64,000 nucleotides of DNA from Pelomyxa schiedti (lineage: Eukaryota; Evosea; Pelobiontida; Pelomyxidae). Location: contig JAHLWZ010000831.1 in NCBI GenBank assembly GCA_020536535.1, positions 27,545-91,544 of the forward strand. Reading direction: 5' to 3'. Every line of letters begins with the position of its first letter. Position 1 is the stretch's first letter. Positions 35,550 to 46,916 of the stretch are shown here, in pieces. The position numbers were made by a program, and so were the translations under genes. Under the pieces are notes generated by a model, which worked only from the letters and a program-made list of their open reading frames with translations, had not been told where the DNA came from and searched no databases.

Positions 35550-37062
35550 TCATAAGTTGACAATGATGTTGGGTTGGGAATGCACTTCAGCAGCCTTTAA
35601 GCGTTCTTTGAAACTCTATTGAGACGAACTCAGGTTTATACAGAATTAGTATGTCTGCTCACCTCCTCTGACTGTCTTACTGCCTCCGATATTGCTTGTA
35701 TTTTGGCAACGTTCTCTTGATGCAGTTTGTGGTTGATAACTTTTTCGACCATAATTTGCTGAATAATCAAATATAGAATTGCCACAGAATAAGTGATGTC
35801 AAACAGGGTGAAACCAATGTGCACTGTATCAGAACAGAAAAACAAATTGTCACTACACCCATTTAGCACAACACTACATAACCCAAGTACACAAGAAAGT
35901 GCCCATTGATAAAAGGGGAAGACTTGCATTTTGCAGTTCGGCAATCTCTGCGGCATGTTCATCTTCCAACTGTCTTTTCTCTTGTTCAGTTACCCTGTAA
36001 GTACCATTGGCGGAAGAAAAACAATGGAATTAAGAGCAACTTGAGGAGGTCCCTAGACTTTTGCATGAGTTGCTTCATGGCCAACCTCAAGGAGTGAACC
36101 TGGTCACGCAGAACTGGTCCCAAAAGTTAGGTCATCACCGAATACAAATTCACAAGTTAAAAAAAAAAAGTACCTTCAGGATCACTCTCCTCGTCTTCTT
36201 CTTCTTCATCTTCGTCATCATCCTCCTCACCTTGCCCCTTATCATCTGACTCCTCATCCTTCTCTCCCTCATCATCATCAGAATCATCATCGGAATTGTT
36301 ATCAGAATCATCGTCTGCCTCTCGGCTTGACGACAGTCCTGCTGCCTCCACTCCCTTCCCACTCTGATCATTGCCTTGCACACTTGAACTAGTGGTCGGC
36401 GCGATTCTTGCGTTGGATTCAGCTGCGTTTATAGGTGGCGTGTGAGTACCAGCAGGCACATTGTTAACCGGTGAGTGCGAGACTGCAGGCACAACAGGAG
36501 AAGCAGTTATGCACGTCGCCGTGGCTGTGGTTACCTTGGGCTGAACCACTCTAGCATCATTGCCCCCGTCTTCATCCGACGACGAGGAGTCATTTGCGCC
36601 GCGGTTCCTTTCTTCACTCCCGCTCCCGCTCCCACTACGGCTCCGGCTCCCACTCCCGCTGCCGCTGCCGCTCCGACTCCTACTCGAGCTCCCGCTCTCG
36701 CTCCTGCTGCTGTGGCTGTGGCTGTGGCTGTCCTCGTCTGACTCGCTGTCTGCTGCGTCGCTCCGGGCAGGTGGGTTAGTCCTTCCCTGCGGCGTGGGTG
36801 CTCGGCCCGGGGGCGCCTGTGTGGTGCCGCCGGGTTGCTGTGCCTGCACCTGGGGCTGCTGCCTCAGGCCCGTAGGAGGGGACGGCGACGAGGATACGCG
36901 GTGCTGCACCTGCGGCGACGGCGACTGGGCCTGGGCCTGCGCCTGCGCCTGGGACTGGGACATAGACAGGGGCGGCGGGGAAGGGGACGAGGCGGGCGGG
37001 GAGTTTTCAAACAAGCCATTGAGCAGTGGACGGCGAGGAACGCCGCCGGTCCTGTGTGACAT
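35550..37062 (-). CDS. Hypothetical protein: RS/GS-rich and acidic N-terminus, coiled-coil C-terminus
   Basis: The first exon (from ATG 37062) is GC-rich and low complexity: Pro/Ser, then alternating SRSRSGSGSGSGS, then a long Asp/Glu/Ser tract ending EDEEEEDEESDPE. After an intron come coiled-coil exons: VLRDQVHSLRLAMKQLMQKS, TEQEKRQLEDEHAAEIAELQ, VEKVINHKLHQENVAKIQAI, and SFKERLKAAEVHSQPN, ending at TGA 35550-35552. A segment at about 35780-35830 reads as hydrophobic (FTLFDITYSVAILYLIIQ) and is either a coding exon or a retained intron part. The RS/acidic make-up suggests a nuclear protein; function unknown. The frame stays open upstream to 37263, but the start at 37062 (MSHRTGGVPRRPLL) looks better. 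Confidence 0.65.
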
Positions 37063-37303
37063 TGTGAACGAAAGTGTGAGCTGCAGTGTGTGGTGGCGGC
37101 GGTCGTGGCCGTTTTGTGCAGTAGTGAGTGCGATAACAAGGCGAAATGAGATACGACGGTACTTGGCCAGCATCTCGTCGAGCGACGCTACGAATATCGA
37201 ACAAAATTTTCGGCTTCGCGGCAAATCAAAGTCAGAGCAAAGTGATTGATTGTTTAGAGCCACACAAACAAGACATTTTTTTGTTTTGTTTTAACTGTAA
37301 CAG

Positions 37304-40300
37304 CTAGGTATGGTCGTTGTTATGTATTTTGCCAGCAAAGTCTTTTGAGACGTAGTATTGATCCAGGAGAGCCAGAATTGGGGTGTATTCTGGGAGTACA
37401 GCTTGGGAATTGTTGGGAAGTGACTCTGTTATTACGGCATGTGCGGTTGTGAAGTCACTGTTCTGCAGGAGGTGGCATATTTTGGATAGCTGCGTGGAAG
37501 TGTGCACTTGTTCTGGTGTGGCATTTTCGTACTCGCAGAGGAGGTGGTACACACCAATGCGTCTGTTGTTATAGCCTGGAACGATGATAACATCTAACCA
37601 AACACAGAGGTACCGCTTCTTTACTATTCTAAGAGAGTGTCAACCTCTGGAACCATGAATCGGTATGAGGAATACTTATACATGTCACCACTGATCAGAG
37701 GTGAGAGCTTGTATCGTTTCCCAGCTTGCTCCAGGCGAGCTGCGATGTTTACCGAGTTGCCGCAAACTGTACCACATGTAAATGAGCAAATACAAATCTA
37801 GTTTTTTACCTGTATAGTTCATTCTTTGTTCATACCCAATGTTACCAACTAGTACCTCCCCGCAGTGCAGACCAACGCGGTACTTCAACTAGATGGTCTG
37901 TGAGCATCAAAATTTGAGTTGAACACTAACTTGAGGATAGCCTGTTGGTAAAGACTTATTTAGGGATTCGATGGCATCTCTGAATCCAAGGACAGCACTG
38001 CAGGCACAGAAAGGATGGTCCGCGATAGGGTCAGGTGCTCCCCATATTGCCATGATGCAGTCACTAATTGAACCATGAGCAAACACCTTTCGTAAGGGAA
38101 AAAAAGAATACCCTATGTATTTGTCAATTGTCCCCTTGTTGGATACGATGACCTCAGAAAATCTGGCAAACCACTTACAAAGAACATCTGCTATTACTGT
38201 TTTTGGGTAGTTTTCTGACAGTTGTGAGAAGCCCTGATCGTTTTGGTAAGATGTCTATAGACTAAAGAACTTTACCTGCAGGTCACAAAACATAATGCTG
38301 AGATTTCCGGGCTCCATTGTCAAGTTAGATGCATCCGTTGAAGCAAGGATCTTCTGCACCAATGATCTTGGAACATACTTTGTCATTGCATTAATTCCTG
38401 TAAAAAGGTAAGTAAACGAACAGGAGTTACTTTACGCAGAATACCAGCGCTAAGTTTCTCAAATCTATCTGCTAGTTCATGGATTTCTTTAACTCTGGAC
38501 GCTTTGAGATGAGCAGTGAAATTAAGAGCAACAATGGATGTCATAGCTTGCTGCAATCTTTTCAGTGGCAGGGTGACCTAATGGACAGATTAAAATAAAG
38601 GTAAATGCGGAGTAAGGATCACCTGGTGAAGAGTGAGAGTAACTGACACCAGAACAGTAAAAGCTGTGAGTATGCAGCTTACAAGCACAAAGTGCCAATC
38701 AACATAATAGGCCGAGGGTTCTTGCACAACAACAATAATCCAGTTGAGACCTCTCCTGGAAATGGACTGAGCTGAAGCGAACACTGCCAAATTAAATTAC
38801 ACTCAGCAAAAAGTGTGAAGGCTTACATCGTGTGTCTATCCATTTGGCAAATTTTTCACTTGCAGCATTTTGCCAAGTTCCATAAACTCTACTGATATAG
38901 TTGCTAGTTCGTTTTACGTTCTTTTCTTTCACCTGCACTTTGGTTACTGGCTAAGTCCGGTGTCTTTGAAAATTTGTTACCATGCTCAAGGGCAATGGAA
39001 GGATCTGCCCAGTTGAATCAACCATTGTTGTGTTAATTGTTTCATCTGTGCATCCCCAAATATTCTCATCGCTGTCAATCAAAAAAATTTGACCCGGAGT
39101 ATCAAAATCCTACTGGAAATTATGATGGCGCGAGTACGGAAGAATTTAACCTTCAGAAGATTCATTGTGGCTTGAATGAAAATATCAACACCACTTACCC
39201 CCACAAAAGAGTTGTTTTGGAATGTGGCACAACTAAGAGTTTCCAGAACATTGCCATAGTAGAGGTATGGTGCCACCCAAGTACAGTAACCGACTAGGAT
39301 GAAGAAAAGAAATAAGGAAAGTAGGAAAATTGGGAAACTGGCTAACCCGTTTGTTGTACTGATGTATACCAAGGCCACTGCGTGCAATTATCCATAATGG
39401 CGTTATTTACACTAATTTCATTCCCTTGAATGTCAACGGCAATATCGTACTGAGTTCCATTATCGAAGAACCATTTTCCATGAGACTCCTATCTCAAAGA
39501 ATTGGACACGTCAATCAGAAAAGATGTACCTCAGCCCCGTAGTAAGAGTAGTACCCATAGACACCCTAAGGGAATGAATAAATAAGGTAGAAATATGAGG
39601 GGTACCCCAAATTTTGTACCCAGCCATATCGAAGAAGTGACATTAACACCCATTAACAGATCGTGAAAGCACTGCATCATGTAAGGAGGGGAATTGATGG
39701 ATAGAGACTGAATGGGTGGTGAGAAATTGAAACCAAGGAACAAAAACAGTACTTGAGATGAAAACATTTTTAGGACTCCACCAGCTAACGCCTCAGCATT
39801 ATATAGTACATTAGAGACAATGTTTTGTATCTCAGAGGCGGTAGCAAGAGCTTGCCGTTCAAAGGCATCTTGTAAACTGGAAGTATATGAAATATTATTC
39901 TGAAGCCTGTAAATCCGAGAAGATAAAGTTTGAGCAATGTACCATGATTATTGCTACAATAGTTGGTGCCCAGACGGCAAAAAACACCTAGATGGGAAAA
40001 AGAAAGAAACAAGTCAATAGGGAAAGGGGAAAAAGGGAAAAAAAGAGGGAGTCACCACAGAGAGAAGGAAGAAAAGGAGTGGACATCTGAAACACTTTAT
40101 CTTGTGTCTCTTGATTGCTTGCTCTTCAACAACAGCCTCGTCAAAAATTTTGTTTGTGGAGCCAAAGAACACAGATCCGGATCTTCCTCTACACCACAAA
40201 GCAAACAAAGATCTTAGTGCAACGACTACAACTAACGACAACAGACAACGCACAACGAAGCGGTTGTCTGCCTGCTCAGATTCATTTTTTTGTGTTTTGT

Positions 40301-40521
40301 GCTGTGGGTTTTTCGCTGTAGCCCAGCTTGGTTACTGAAACACGAGAAACAGTGAGGTTCACAACAAACGGCCGAGCTCGAAGTTCTGGGGAATCAACGA
40401 CGGGTGATTTCCTCGGGGTTGCCTTCTTAGTCAATGTGTGGATTTCCTGGAACGACACTTGGGATGCGAAAAAGTTTCTCTGGTTTTTAGATGAGGAAAA
40501 CCCTAAGCCCAACCTTCCCAT
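37304..40521 (-). CDS. Receptor-type class III adenylate cyclase
   Basis: It makes cAMP from ATP at a membrane. The cytosolic N-terminus (MGRLGLGFSSSKN) leads to a first membrane helix (VVRCLLSLVVVVALRSLFAL). A large extracytosolic sensor region of cache type follows (about 39990-38790; for example SSLQDAFERQALATASEIQN). A second membrane helix (FVLVSCILTAFTVLVSVTLT) and a HAMP-like linker precede the cyclase domain. That domain has metal Asp 1 in LSIMFCDLQGFSQLSE and metal Asp 2 in DKYIGDCIMAIWGAPDP, joined over a 48 bp intron. It continues VGLHCGEVLVGNIGYEQRMN and GNSVNIAARLEQAGKR with the transition-state Asn and Arg. The Lys of KYIGD and the Thr of NYT fit adenylate rather than guanylate specificity. 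A 90-residue helical tail follows. The ligand is unknown. Sensor exon joins are approximate. Confidence 0.88.
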
Positions 40522-40659
40522 GGTGTAGCCTTCCCAAACCTACAACCTACTGCGGCCAAGAGATGTACATTTCCATTTAATCTGTCAGAATCACATGGGT
40601 GCCCCCAACCCCTTACACCATCAGTCATCTCGAACTTTTCACCAAGTTGAGGTGTGAGG

Positions 40660-41289
40660 ATGCCGTACGGGCAGTGCCTGTGCCGCGACTGTGACTGCCT
40701 TAGTTTCGATCCCGAGGTGCCCTCTCCCCGTCGTGGTGGCTCTTCCCTTGGCTCCTCGCGTGGTTGCATCTCGTGCCTTCCCTGCTGCTACTGCGGCCAT
40801 GTTGGCACCCAGCACTCCCTCGTTGTGGACAGGGTGGCCACCGCCGACGCCGATGCAACTGCGGCTGCCGCGCCACTGTCCCAGTCTCCCATAATTTCGG
40901 CGCCGCCGCCCGCCCTCTGGTCTTCCGTGCCCGAGGCTGGATCCCGTAGAGACCCGCGCGCAAGTACTACCAAGCCGCCCCATGGCTCTGTGACGAAGAC
41001 GCGCACCGCCGACCACGAGGGGGGTGGCGCCGCCGACTCTTCCCATAATGGCACATCGGGCGGTGGCGGTGGTTGCGACGACGAGGGTGCAGAGACAACA
41101 TATATTGGGAAGAGAATGCGGGATCAATCGGGTGATGGTGGTCAAAAGGGATTGTCTCCTCCAGTGATTAAACACAGAAGAGTTGAACAGGTGCCACTTA
41201 AATTCCTACTCTCTTTTCTTTCTTTTTTTTTTTTTTTTTGTTTTTGTCTTTATGTGACTTGAGCTTTACAGGGAGCAAATACTAGTTAG
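40660..41289 (+). CDS. Hypothetical GC-rich protein, about 180 aa
   Basis: I do not recognise it. One long frame starts at ATG 40660 (MPYGQCLCRDCDCLSFDPEV), with a Cys-rich patch (ISCLPCCYCGHVG). Ala/Pro/Gly/Ser low complexity follows, then GKRMRDQSGDGG and VIKHRRVEQ. It splices (about 41191-41271, long T-run before the acceptor) to a five-codon last exon (GANTS, TAG at 41287). The opposite strand is also open here because of the GC content, but it lacks a matching splice pattern. The gene would diverge from the adenylate cyclase (139 bp apart) and converge on the kelch gene. Confidence is moderate because composition alone could keep the frame open. Confidence 0.45.
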
Positions 41290-41369
41290 ACTGTTGTTAC
41301 TTGGCTGTCACTGAAGTAAATGTGTATTCCATTGTAATACTACGGCAGTTCTTTCTTTCGTTCTTTTCT

Positions 41370-42842
41370 TCAACAAGTGAGCTCCCACAGTTGGTTCTGG
41401 AATTTTTCACATGTGTAACCATCCTCACTTGTGAGCGTACATCCACCTGTGAGATACACAGAGCCAGAATTCAACCCCGGTGCCATAAGTGCGCCTTGTA
41501 GACCTGTCTATGTGTGACCCAGATAGAACTTTTGAATAAGAAAACTTACTTGGAGGCTGTTGTGGAGTTTGCAAATTTTCCCACGTTTCCTTGTTTACGT
41601 GAAAGACCCATGTGTCATCAAGGAGTTGGCCATCACTGGATTGACCTGAATTTGTTTAAAACATGGGAAAGAACAGAGAAACTTTCACTGACCACCAAAA
41701 ACCACGATTTCAGTGAGGTCAAGAGTTGCTGTCATTGAGTGATGTGTGCGTGGCTTGAGTGGAGAGTCCATCTGGATCCATTTGAGTGAGTCTAAGTCCA
41801 GATTCCACATGTCATTGTAGAATGTATCCCCGCAATTTCCTCCGGAGATGTACATCTTACTTCCTATCTATTTGGGAGGGTTTTTCCATTGTGTGGTTGT
41901 GGGATGTGGTGGAGACAAACAATGGTAGCAGCGTGGCCCGTTCTTGGAGATGGAATCTCATCAGAGAGAAAAGTCAAATGTGCCCATTCACAGCTGGTAA
42001 GATTGAATGTATAGAAGTCGTTATTACATGGATCTGCCCCATCAGTTCCTCCAAAGGTATACAGTTTGCCCTATCATAACAATTAACTGTGTTAAGCATG
42101 TGAATAAAACATTATAGATAACGGCCGCGTGGTCTTTGCTGCAAGGACCGGAGCTGTCTATAGGCCACCAGTTGCGCATTGTTGGGCAGTATTTCTTCAC
42201 AGTATTGATTGGGATATCGGCTGTGTTGTTTTGAATGAGTCCACACAAATGGGATGAGCAGTACGAGCTGTCTTGTAGGCTCCGCCGTAAATCCACAGGT
42301 CTTCACCCTTCGGAACTCCAGCATGACCTGACCAAAGATATAAATGTAATTCAAAACTTTGTCAGAGGGTATCTGTCACTACAAACCAAACAGAGAAGAA
42401 TCAATAGGGGCGTCATCCAACCTGTTCCATTCGGCAGAGGCATACATATACACCCAAGTTTGCTTTGTAAAGCTTAGTTATTATTCCCCCTCACTCCTAC
42501 AATGTTCGACCACTTTCCAGGTCACTTGGGCACCCGCACCCGCACGGACACAAAACATCAAGAATGGGCAACGCTACACACGGCCTACATTGGCAAGTGA
42601 GTCATCAGCCCCCAGTCCACCAAAAACAACGCACCCATCCAACGACGACTGCACCACGTGACCTCCTGCACTAAACTCTCTTCCTTCTGGCTCCGCTTCC
42701 CCCTGCGGTGTTCTCCGTAACACACCAACAAACAAAAAAAAAAACGCGTTGTTTTTTGGTATTGAGTACAAACCAGTGGCGTCCACGTGCAACCGCAAAC
42801 TGCACCCACCACCAACAAACACCACACAACAAAAACCGCCAT
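41370..42842 (-). CDS. Secreted kelch-repeat protein
   Basis: It begins with a signal peptide (MAVFVVWCLLVVGAVCGC). Kelch blades follow on separate exons: GGHVVQSSLDGCVVFGGLGA, TWVYMYASAEWNRLD, GHAGVPKGEDLWIYGGAYKT, LYTFGGTDGADPCNNDFYTF with PSPRTGHAATIV, NCGDTFYNDMWNLDLDSLKW with PRTHHSMTATLD, and VFGG|SSDGQLLDDTWVFH. That makes about five to six blades of a beta-propeller. It ends GCTLTSEDGYTCEKFQNQLW ELTC, stop at 41370-41372. No membrane anchor, BTB or F-box is seen, so it is probably secreted or luminal. Extracellular kelch proteins are known in protists; the ligand is unknown. About eight short introns; some joins are approximate. Confidence 0.85.
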
Positions 42843-44371
42843 GGCCCGTTTAGAACAAAGCGATCGCTAAAAGGGTAAGAAAAGAAAAGCTATCAGTTGC
42901 TTTCAAAAGGGAGATTTATAGATTTATTCAAATAAGATGCGACCCCAATTCTCTGCTTACCCTAAGCTTTATATCCATTGCCCACTGGGGGCAAAAAAAC
43001 TCTTAGAAGTGTCCGGAAAAGACATCTATCCAATAGACTTACCAATAGAAAGCTCTTAACCTAAAAGTCTAAGTCCGGATCTGAGCCTCAGGCTAGATCT
43101 GTTCGGTGAAAGGTTCTCGGGTCTGGCAGCAGACACCAAACTGTGGGTCGTGACGTGGGGCATTGTATTCGCATCCCAAAGCGGAGCTGTTTGCCCCCAT
43201 GACCGGTGATGCCGGATTTGCGACACCTGAAGAGGAAAAAAAAAGGTCTGCTTCCGCTACAATCACAGTCCAGCTTGAGACTTGGAGGAGCTGGGAGGCG
43301 CAAGGAATGGGATGAGAGTGCACGTGCATCTGAACGCAGAGGGCTTGAGCGCTTCCCTTCCTCCGGCTACTGAGTGATTGGGTGATCTGATGTTCGCGAA
43401 AAAAATGCTTTTTTCTTTCCTTTTCCCTGACCGAGACTCCTCGGGCTGCAAACTGTGATCTGTGACGTGGCTTGTTGTGATCGCGGGTACAAGAGGAGTA
43501 GTTTGCCCCCAAAGCCGGTGGTGCCGGATTTGCGACAGTCAAAGAGGAAAAAAATAATCCAGGTTTTCTGGAAAGTGGCCATCAGGGGGACAGTGTCTCC
43601 TGAAGCGGCGAGCCTTCCCCTTGTGTGCAGGCGACGATTACCTGCACGAGTGTTGTTTCCCAGGCCTGGGTTGGACTGAAGTGTGAGTGTAGGGGAAGCA
43701 TTGATGGGTGTTTAAGGGAAAAAAAAACATTTTTTTTTCTTCTTCTAGTGTCGCATATCCGGGAACACCGGTATAGGGGGCACACGACTGTACATTCTCT
43801 TGTCGCCACAACGGCCCACGTCACTACCCGCAGGAAGGTGGTGAAAGAGGTACCTATCCGGCAAAGAAGAAAAAAAAACACACACCGACCTTCCCGTTTT
43901 GTATGTTTTTCTGGGAAGTCCTCGAGGAGGACAACCGCCAAAAAATGTTTGCCCCCAGCGTCCACTGTTGAGTCCGGAGCCCAATTTTGCCTAAAGTGGG
44001 GAATGGATAGACGCTTAGAAAAGATGAAAAGAAAAGAGGAATTGGGATTTTACGTGCCTAGTTTTCAGACACGATTTAAGTAACGTTAATACGCCACTTA
44101 AATCTTGGGAAAAAGGGGTTTATAAGGAATGGACGCAGGGGAATGGTGTCAAAGGGCTGACGTAATGACAGGTGACAAACGGGCTTAGATTTTCTGTCCA
44201 AATATTTAGCTCACCTCGCCACAAGATTGCATACAATTAAGTATGAAGTTGTCAATGCCGGTCATCCAAAGAAGCCGTCTCCGATGTTGATGTGCTGGTG
44301 TGTCAATGGAACCTCTATTACAAAGCTAAAGATTGAGTGACTGAGCCCAAAAAAACTTTTCTAACCGAAAA
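42843..44371. other. 1.5 kb block without a supported gene
   Basis: Between the kelch start codon and the secreted orphan at 44372. The central part (43090-43990) holds degenerate repeats, listed separately. The flanks (42880-43080 and 44000-44360) show only A/T-rich sequence and no coding frame that I trust. Upstream exons of the gene at 44372 are not needed, because its ATG is followed directly by a signal peptide. Confidence 0.55.
43090..43990. repeat. Degenerate repeat family, at least three copies in both orientations
   Basis: A block with core GCCGGATTTGCGACA occurs at about 43110-43245 and, diverged, at about 43450-43555 in the same orientation. It recurs inverted at about 43735-43840. 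All copies share a GTGACGTGG element, a TTGCCCCCA element and a run of A (or T) beside the core. Read on the coding-like side, each copy begins after a polypyrimidine tract and gives CRKSGITGHGG, CRKSGTTGFGG or CRISGNTGIGG. A fourth, weaker copy may lie at about 43930-43985 (SGLNSGRWGQTFFGG). This looks like decayed mobile or repeated exon material. Confidence 0.6.
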
Positions 44372-45507
44372 ATGAGCGGTAGTGCAAGAGGTCTCGCTCT
44401 GCTGTTTGTGTTTGTCAGTGCGTGCGTCGGGCTTAGCCGCATCAACCCGACGTACTCAATCGTTCCCGGCGGGCTCCTGGTTCCCAACGAGTGCACCCAC
44501 CAGCTCGCCGACCACGAGGCCGGCGCGTCCCTCGTGGAGCGAGTCGTCGACGGCGTCAAGGTGCTGGACGTGGTCTCGCCCCAGGGGACTCTGCTCAGGT
44601 CCATTGAGCCCTGCCCTCGTCAGATCTACACCCACGGCTCCGCGTGGACAGCTTGGTCTGAGTATTTGGTGTGTTTCCTCCCATAACTCTGCTTCCGATT
44701 AATGATGTATTGGCACTTTGTATTCCTGCATAAAAAAAACAACAACAACAAAAAAAAAAAAAAAATAAACAACGAGACAATTTACAACAATTAAAACTTG
44801 TATTAATTACAACATTTGAGGTTGAATGGTACTTACACTCTAAAATAGGTTCCAACAACATTTACCAACTTCACAAGTGACTGGGTTGTGCCACCAAACC
44901 CAGCCAAGGCAACTGCTGCTGAAATTCTGTATCTGTGGAACGGAGTTGAGCCTGAGGATAACTCGGCCGTTCTCCAGCCTGTTCTTCAGTGGGGAACCAC
45001 ACCCGCAGGAGGCAAGCTGCATTTCTTTCCTGACTTCCTATTAACATCTTCTACAGGCGGTCAGTACTGGGCTCTGGCTTGCTGGTATGTCTCTTCACTA
45101 CACGGCACTGTTACAAGCAAGTTGTTCAAGACAACAGCTGGTAATACCATTCGCGGTGTGATGGCCGATAACTCCGGTACATGGGATGTAATTGGCACTG
45201 ACCTCCAAACTGGATCAACTGAATCCATCCACTACACACCAACCGGGTGGAAAGGAAACAACTGGGTCTATGAAGTTCTGGAAGCGTAAGTTCTCCAAGA
45301 TTTACTAAAAAAAAAAACCCAAACCTCTACAGGTACTATACCAAGTGTAACGGCTACCCTGCCGAGCCGTGCTCATTCACGAATATTGCTCTAGTTCCCG
45401 AAACACCCATTTCCTGGGCAGCACAGACACAAAACCCAACCTGCGGGGAATATGCGGAAATAGTGTCTGAAGAAAATGTAATCATCCACTTCTCCAAGGA
45501 TGTGTAA
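44372..45507 (+). CDS. Secreted protein of unknown function
   Basis: The ATG at 44372 opens a signal peptide (GLALLFVFVSACVGL). The first exon is GC-rich. It splices (about 44669-44849) to a long exon with TFTNFTSDWVVPPNPAKATA, EILYLWNGVEPEDNSAVLQP, LQWGTTPAGG, GGQYWALACWYVSSLHG and WKGNNWVYEVLEA. A last exon has YYTKCNGYPAEPCSF and ends ENVIIHFSKDV. The alternating aromatic and small-residue strands suggest a secreted beta-sandwich. I recall similar secreted proteins with YLWNG and LQWG motifs in slime moulds, fungi and bacteria, without a known activity. No catalytic residues can be named. It converges on SmD1 (240 bp). Confidence 0.8.
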
Positions 45508-45747
45508 CACCTGCTATTCCATTCCTGGTCAAACCCCAAATCATTTATATTATTGAATGGAAACACTTCTTTTTTTTCCCTTCTTTTTGCAGAACAACAA
45601 AGAAAAGAAATAGGGGAAAAAAAAAACAACAGTGTTCCTGATGATGGTTTGGGATGGATTTCGTGTGCAAAATGCAGTGTGGATTTGAGCTCATGTGGGT
45701 TGGTGTAGTGCCATGAATAACAGAAAAGCAGAGTGCCAACAGTCAAA

Positions 45748-46477
45748 TCACCGGCGTGCTGGTGGACGTCCTCCTCTTCCTCTGCCACGTGTGCGTCCTC
45801 TTCCTCTGGTGGCTGTGTGTAGTAGAAAGAAAGAAAATTAGTGAAGAGGAAACGGAATGGGAAAAAACATTACAATTCAATAAATAAAAGCCATGAAACG
45901 TAAGAAATTAAAATTGAGAGATAATAACTAAATTGCCAGTAGGTAAAGGGAGGAAAAATACCAACTTCGCGGGTCTTGGTCTTTGGTTTGGGAGTATCAT
46001 CAACAAGTAGTGTGTCAAGGTTTAGTGAATCAGGTAAAATGAAATAGCGAATGTTGTTGCCCCTTATAGCAAGGCTCTCCAAGTTGACTGGATTTTTGCC
46101 CTTGAGGGTCATTTTCACGGTCTTTAAGTGGGTATTCATGCTGACATCAACGCCAGCAACTGTGCCGTGAACAATCGTGCCATTTTTGAGCTCGATGGTC
46201 ACGGTCTCGTTCGTGAGCCTCATGAGGAAGCTAATATATTTGAATCGCAGGTCAATAGACGGTCAAATTCAATGAACTCCCCCACATTTTCAAATCCAAC
46301 CCACACAACTCTTAACTGCAACGCACTGTCCCACGTTCCAATTATTATTTCCCCCGTTGCAACGAAATTATGGTACGAAGAAAAAAAAAAAGGTGCCGTT
46401 TGGGGGCGTTTTAGGCAGCACAGACGCAACAACAAACACTTAAAAAAAAAGTACGATACACACCGGACCAACTTCAT
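45748..46477 (-). CDS. SNRPD1: Small nuclear ribonucleoprotein Sm D1
   Basis: One of the seven Sm-ring proteins on U1, U2, U4 and U5 snRNAs. Exon 1 codes only MKLVR. After a 230 bp intron the main exon gives [60 protein letters not shown] and [18 protein letters not shown] (Sm1 and Sm2 motifs complete). A last exon codes the Arg/Gly tail [20 protein letters not shown], the methylation site bound by SMN-type proteins. The tail is shorter than in animals. The 5' end faces the protease gene at 46917 across 440 bp. Confidence 0.96.
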
Positions 46478-46916
46478 CTTTGCGGTGTATCACCTTGCGT
46501 CTTGTCTTTGTTGTTATCTCGTCGAAAATGAAAAATTCCTCTTACAGTTGCTGCAGGGAGATCCAGACTGAGGGACCCCGTCTTCGGATCCATACAGCAC
46601 CCCTTGTGCACACTGGTCCTCACCCCTTGGCTCCCAGTCCACAGCCAAAGGGCTGCAGTCGTCCGACGATCAAATTTTTTTATCTGTTCAAATCAAGTTG
46701 GTTTTTTCGTAAAATAATTTCCCAGCGAGGACGATGTGGTAGCGGGCGCCGCTTTCGGCAAATCGCGCTCTTCGGAGATATCTTTTTTTGGCACTCCGGG
46801 GGATTTATATTGCCGCGGCTCATTCAAGGTTCATTTTTTTTAAAAAACCCAACAAGCAAACTAGCACTACTTTCCTCTTACTGCGGGTCGCACTTTGCAG
46901 TTTTTACTGACTAGAA
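46478..46916. other. Divergent intergenic region, SmD1 / protease
   Basis: 439 bp with no supported gene. It should hold both promoters. I see A/T runs and a TTTTTTATCTG stretch but no element I can name. Confidence 0.5.

Noticed and set aside
40639-41175. Long minus-strand frame opposite the GC-rich orphan
   Set aside because: High GC removes stop codons on both strands. The plus frame has a matching splice and end, the minus frame has none.
43093-43542. 149-codon minus-strand frame with an internal repeat as a gene
   Set aside because: The internal repeat reflects the duplicated DNA blocks. There is no start context, no splice pattern and homopolymer-coded runs lie inside.
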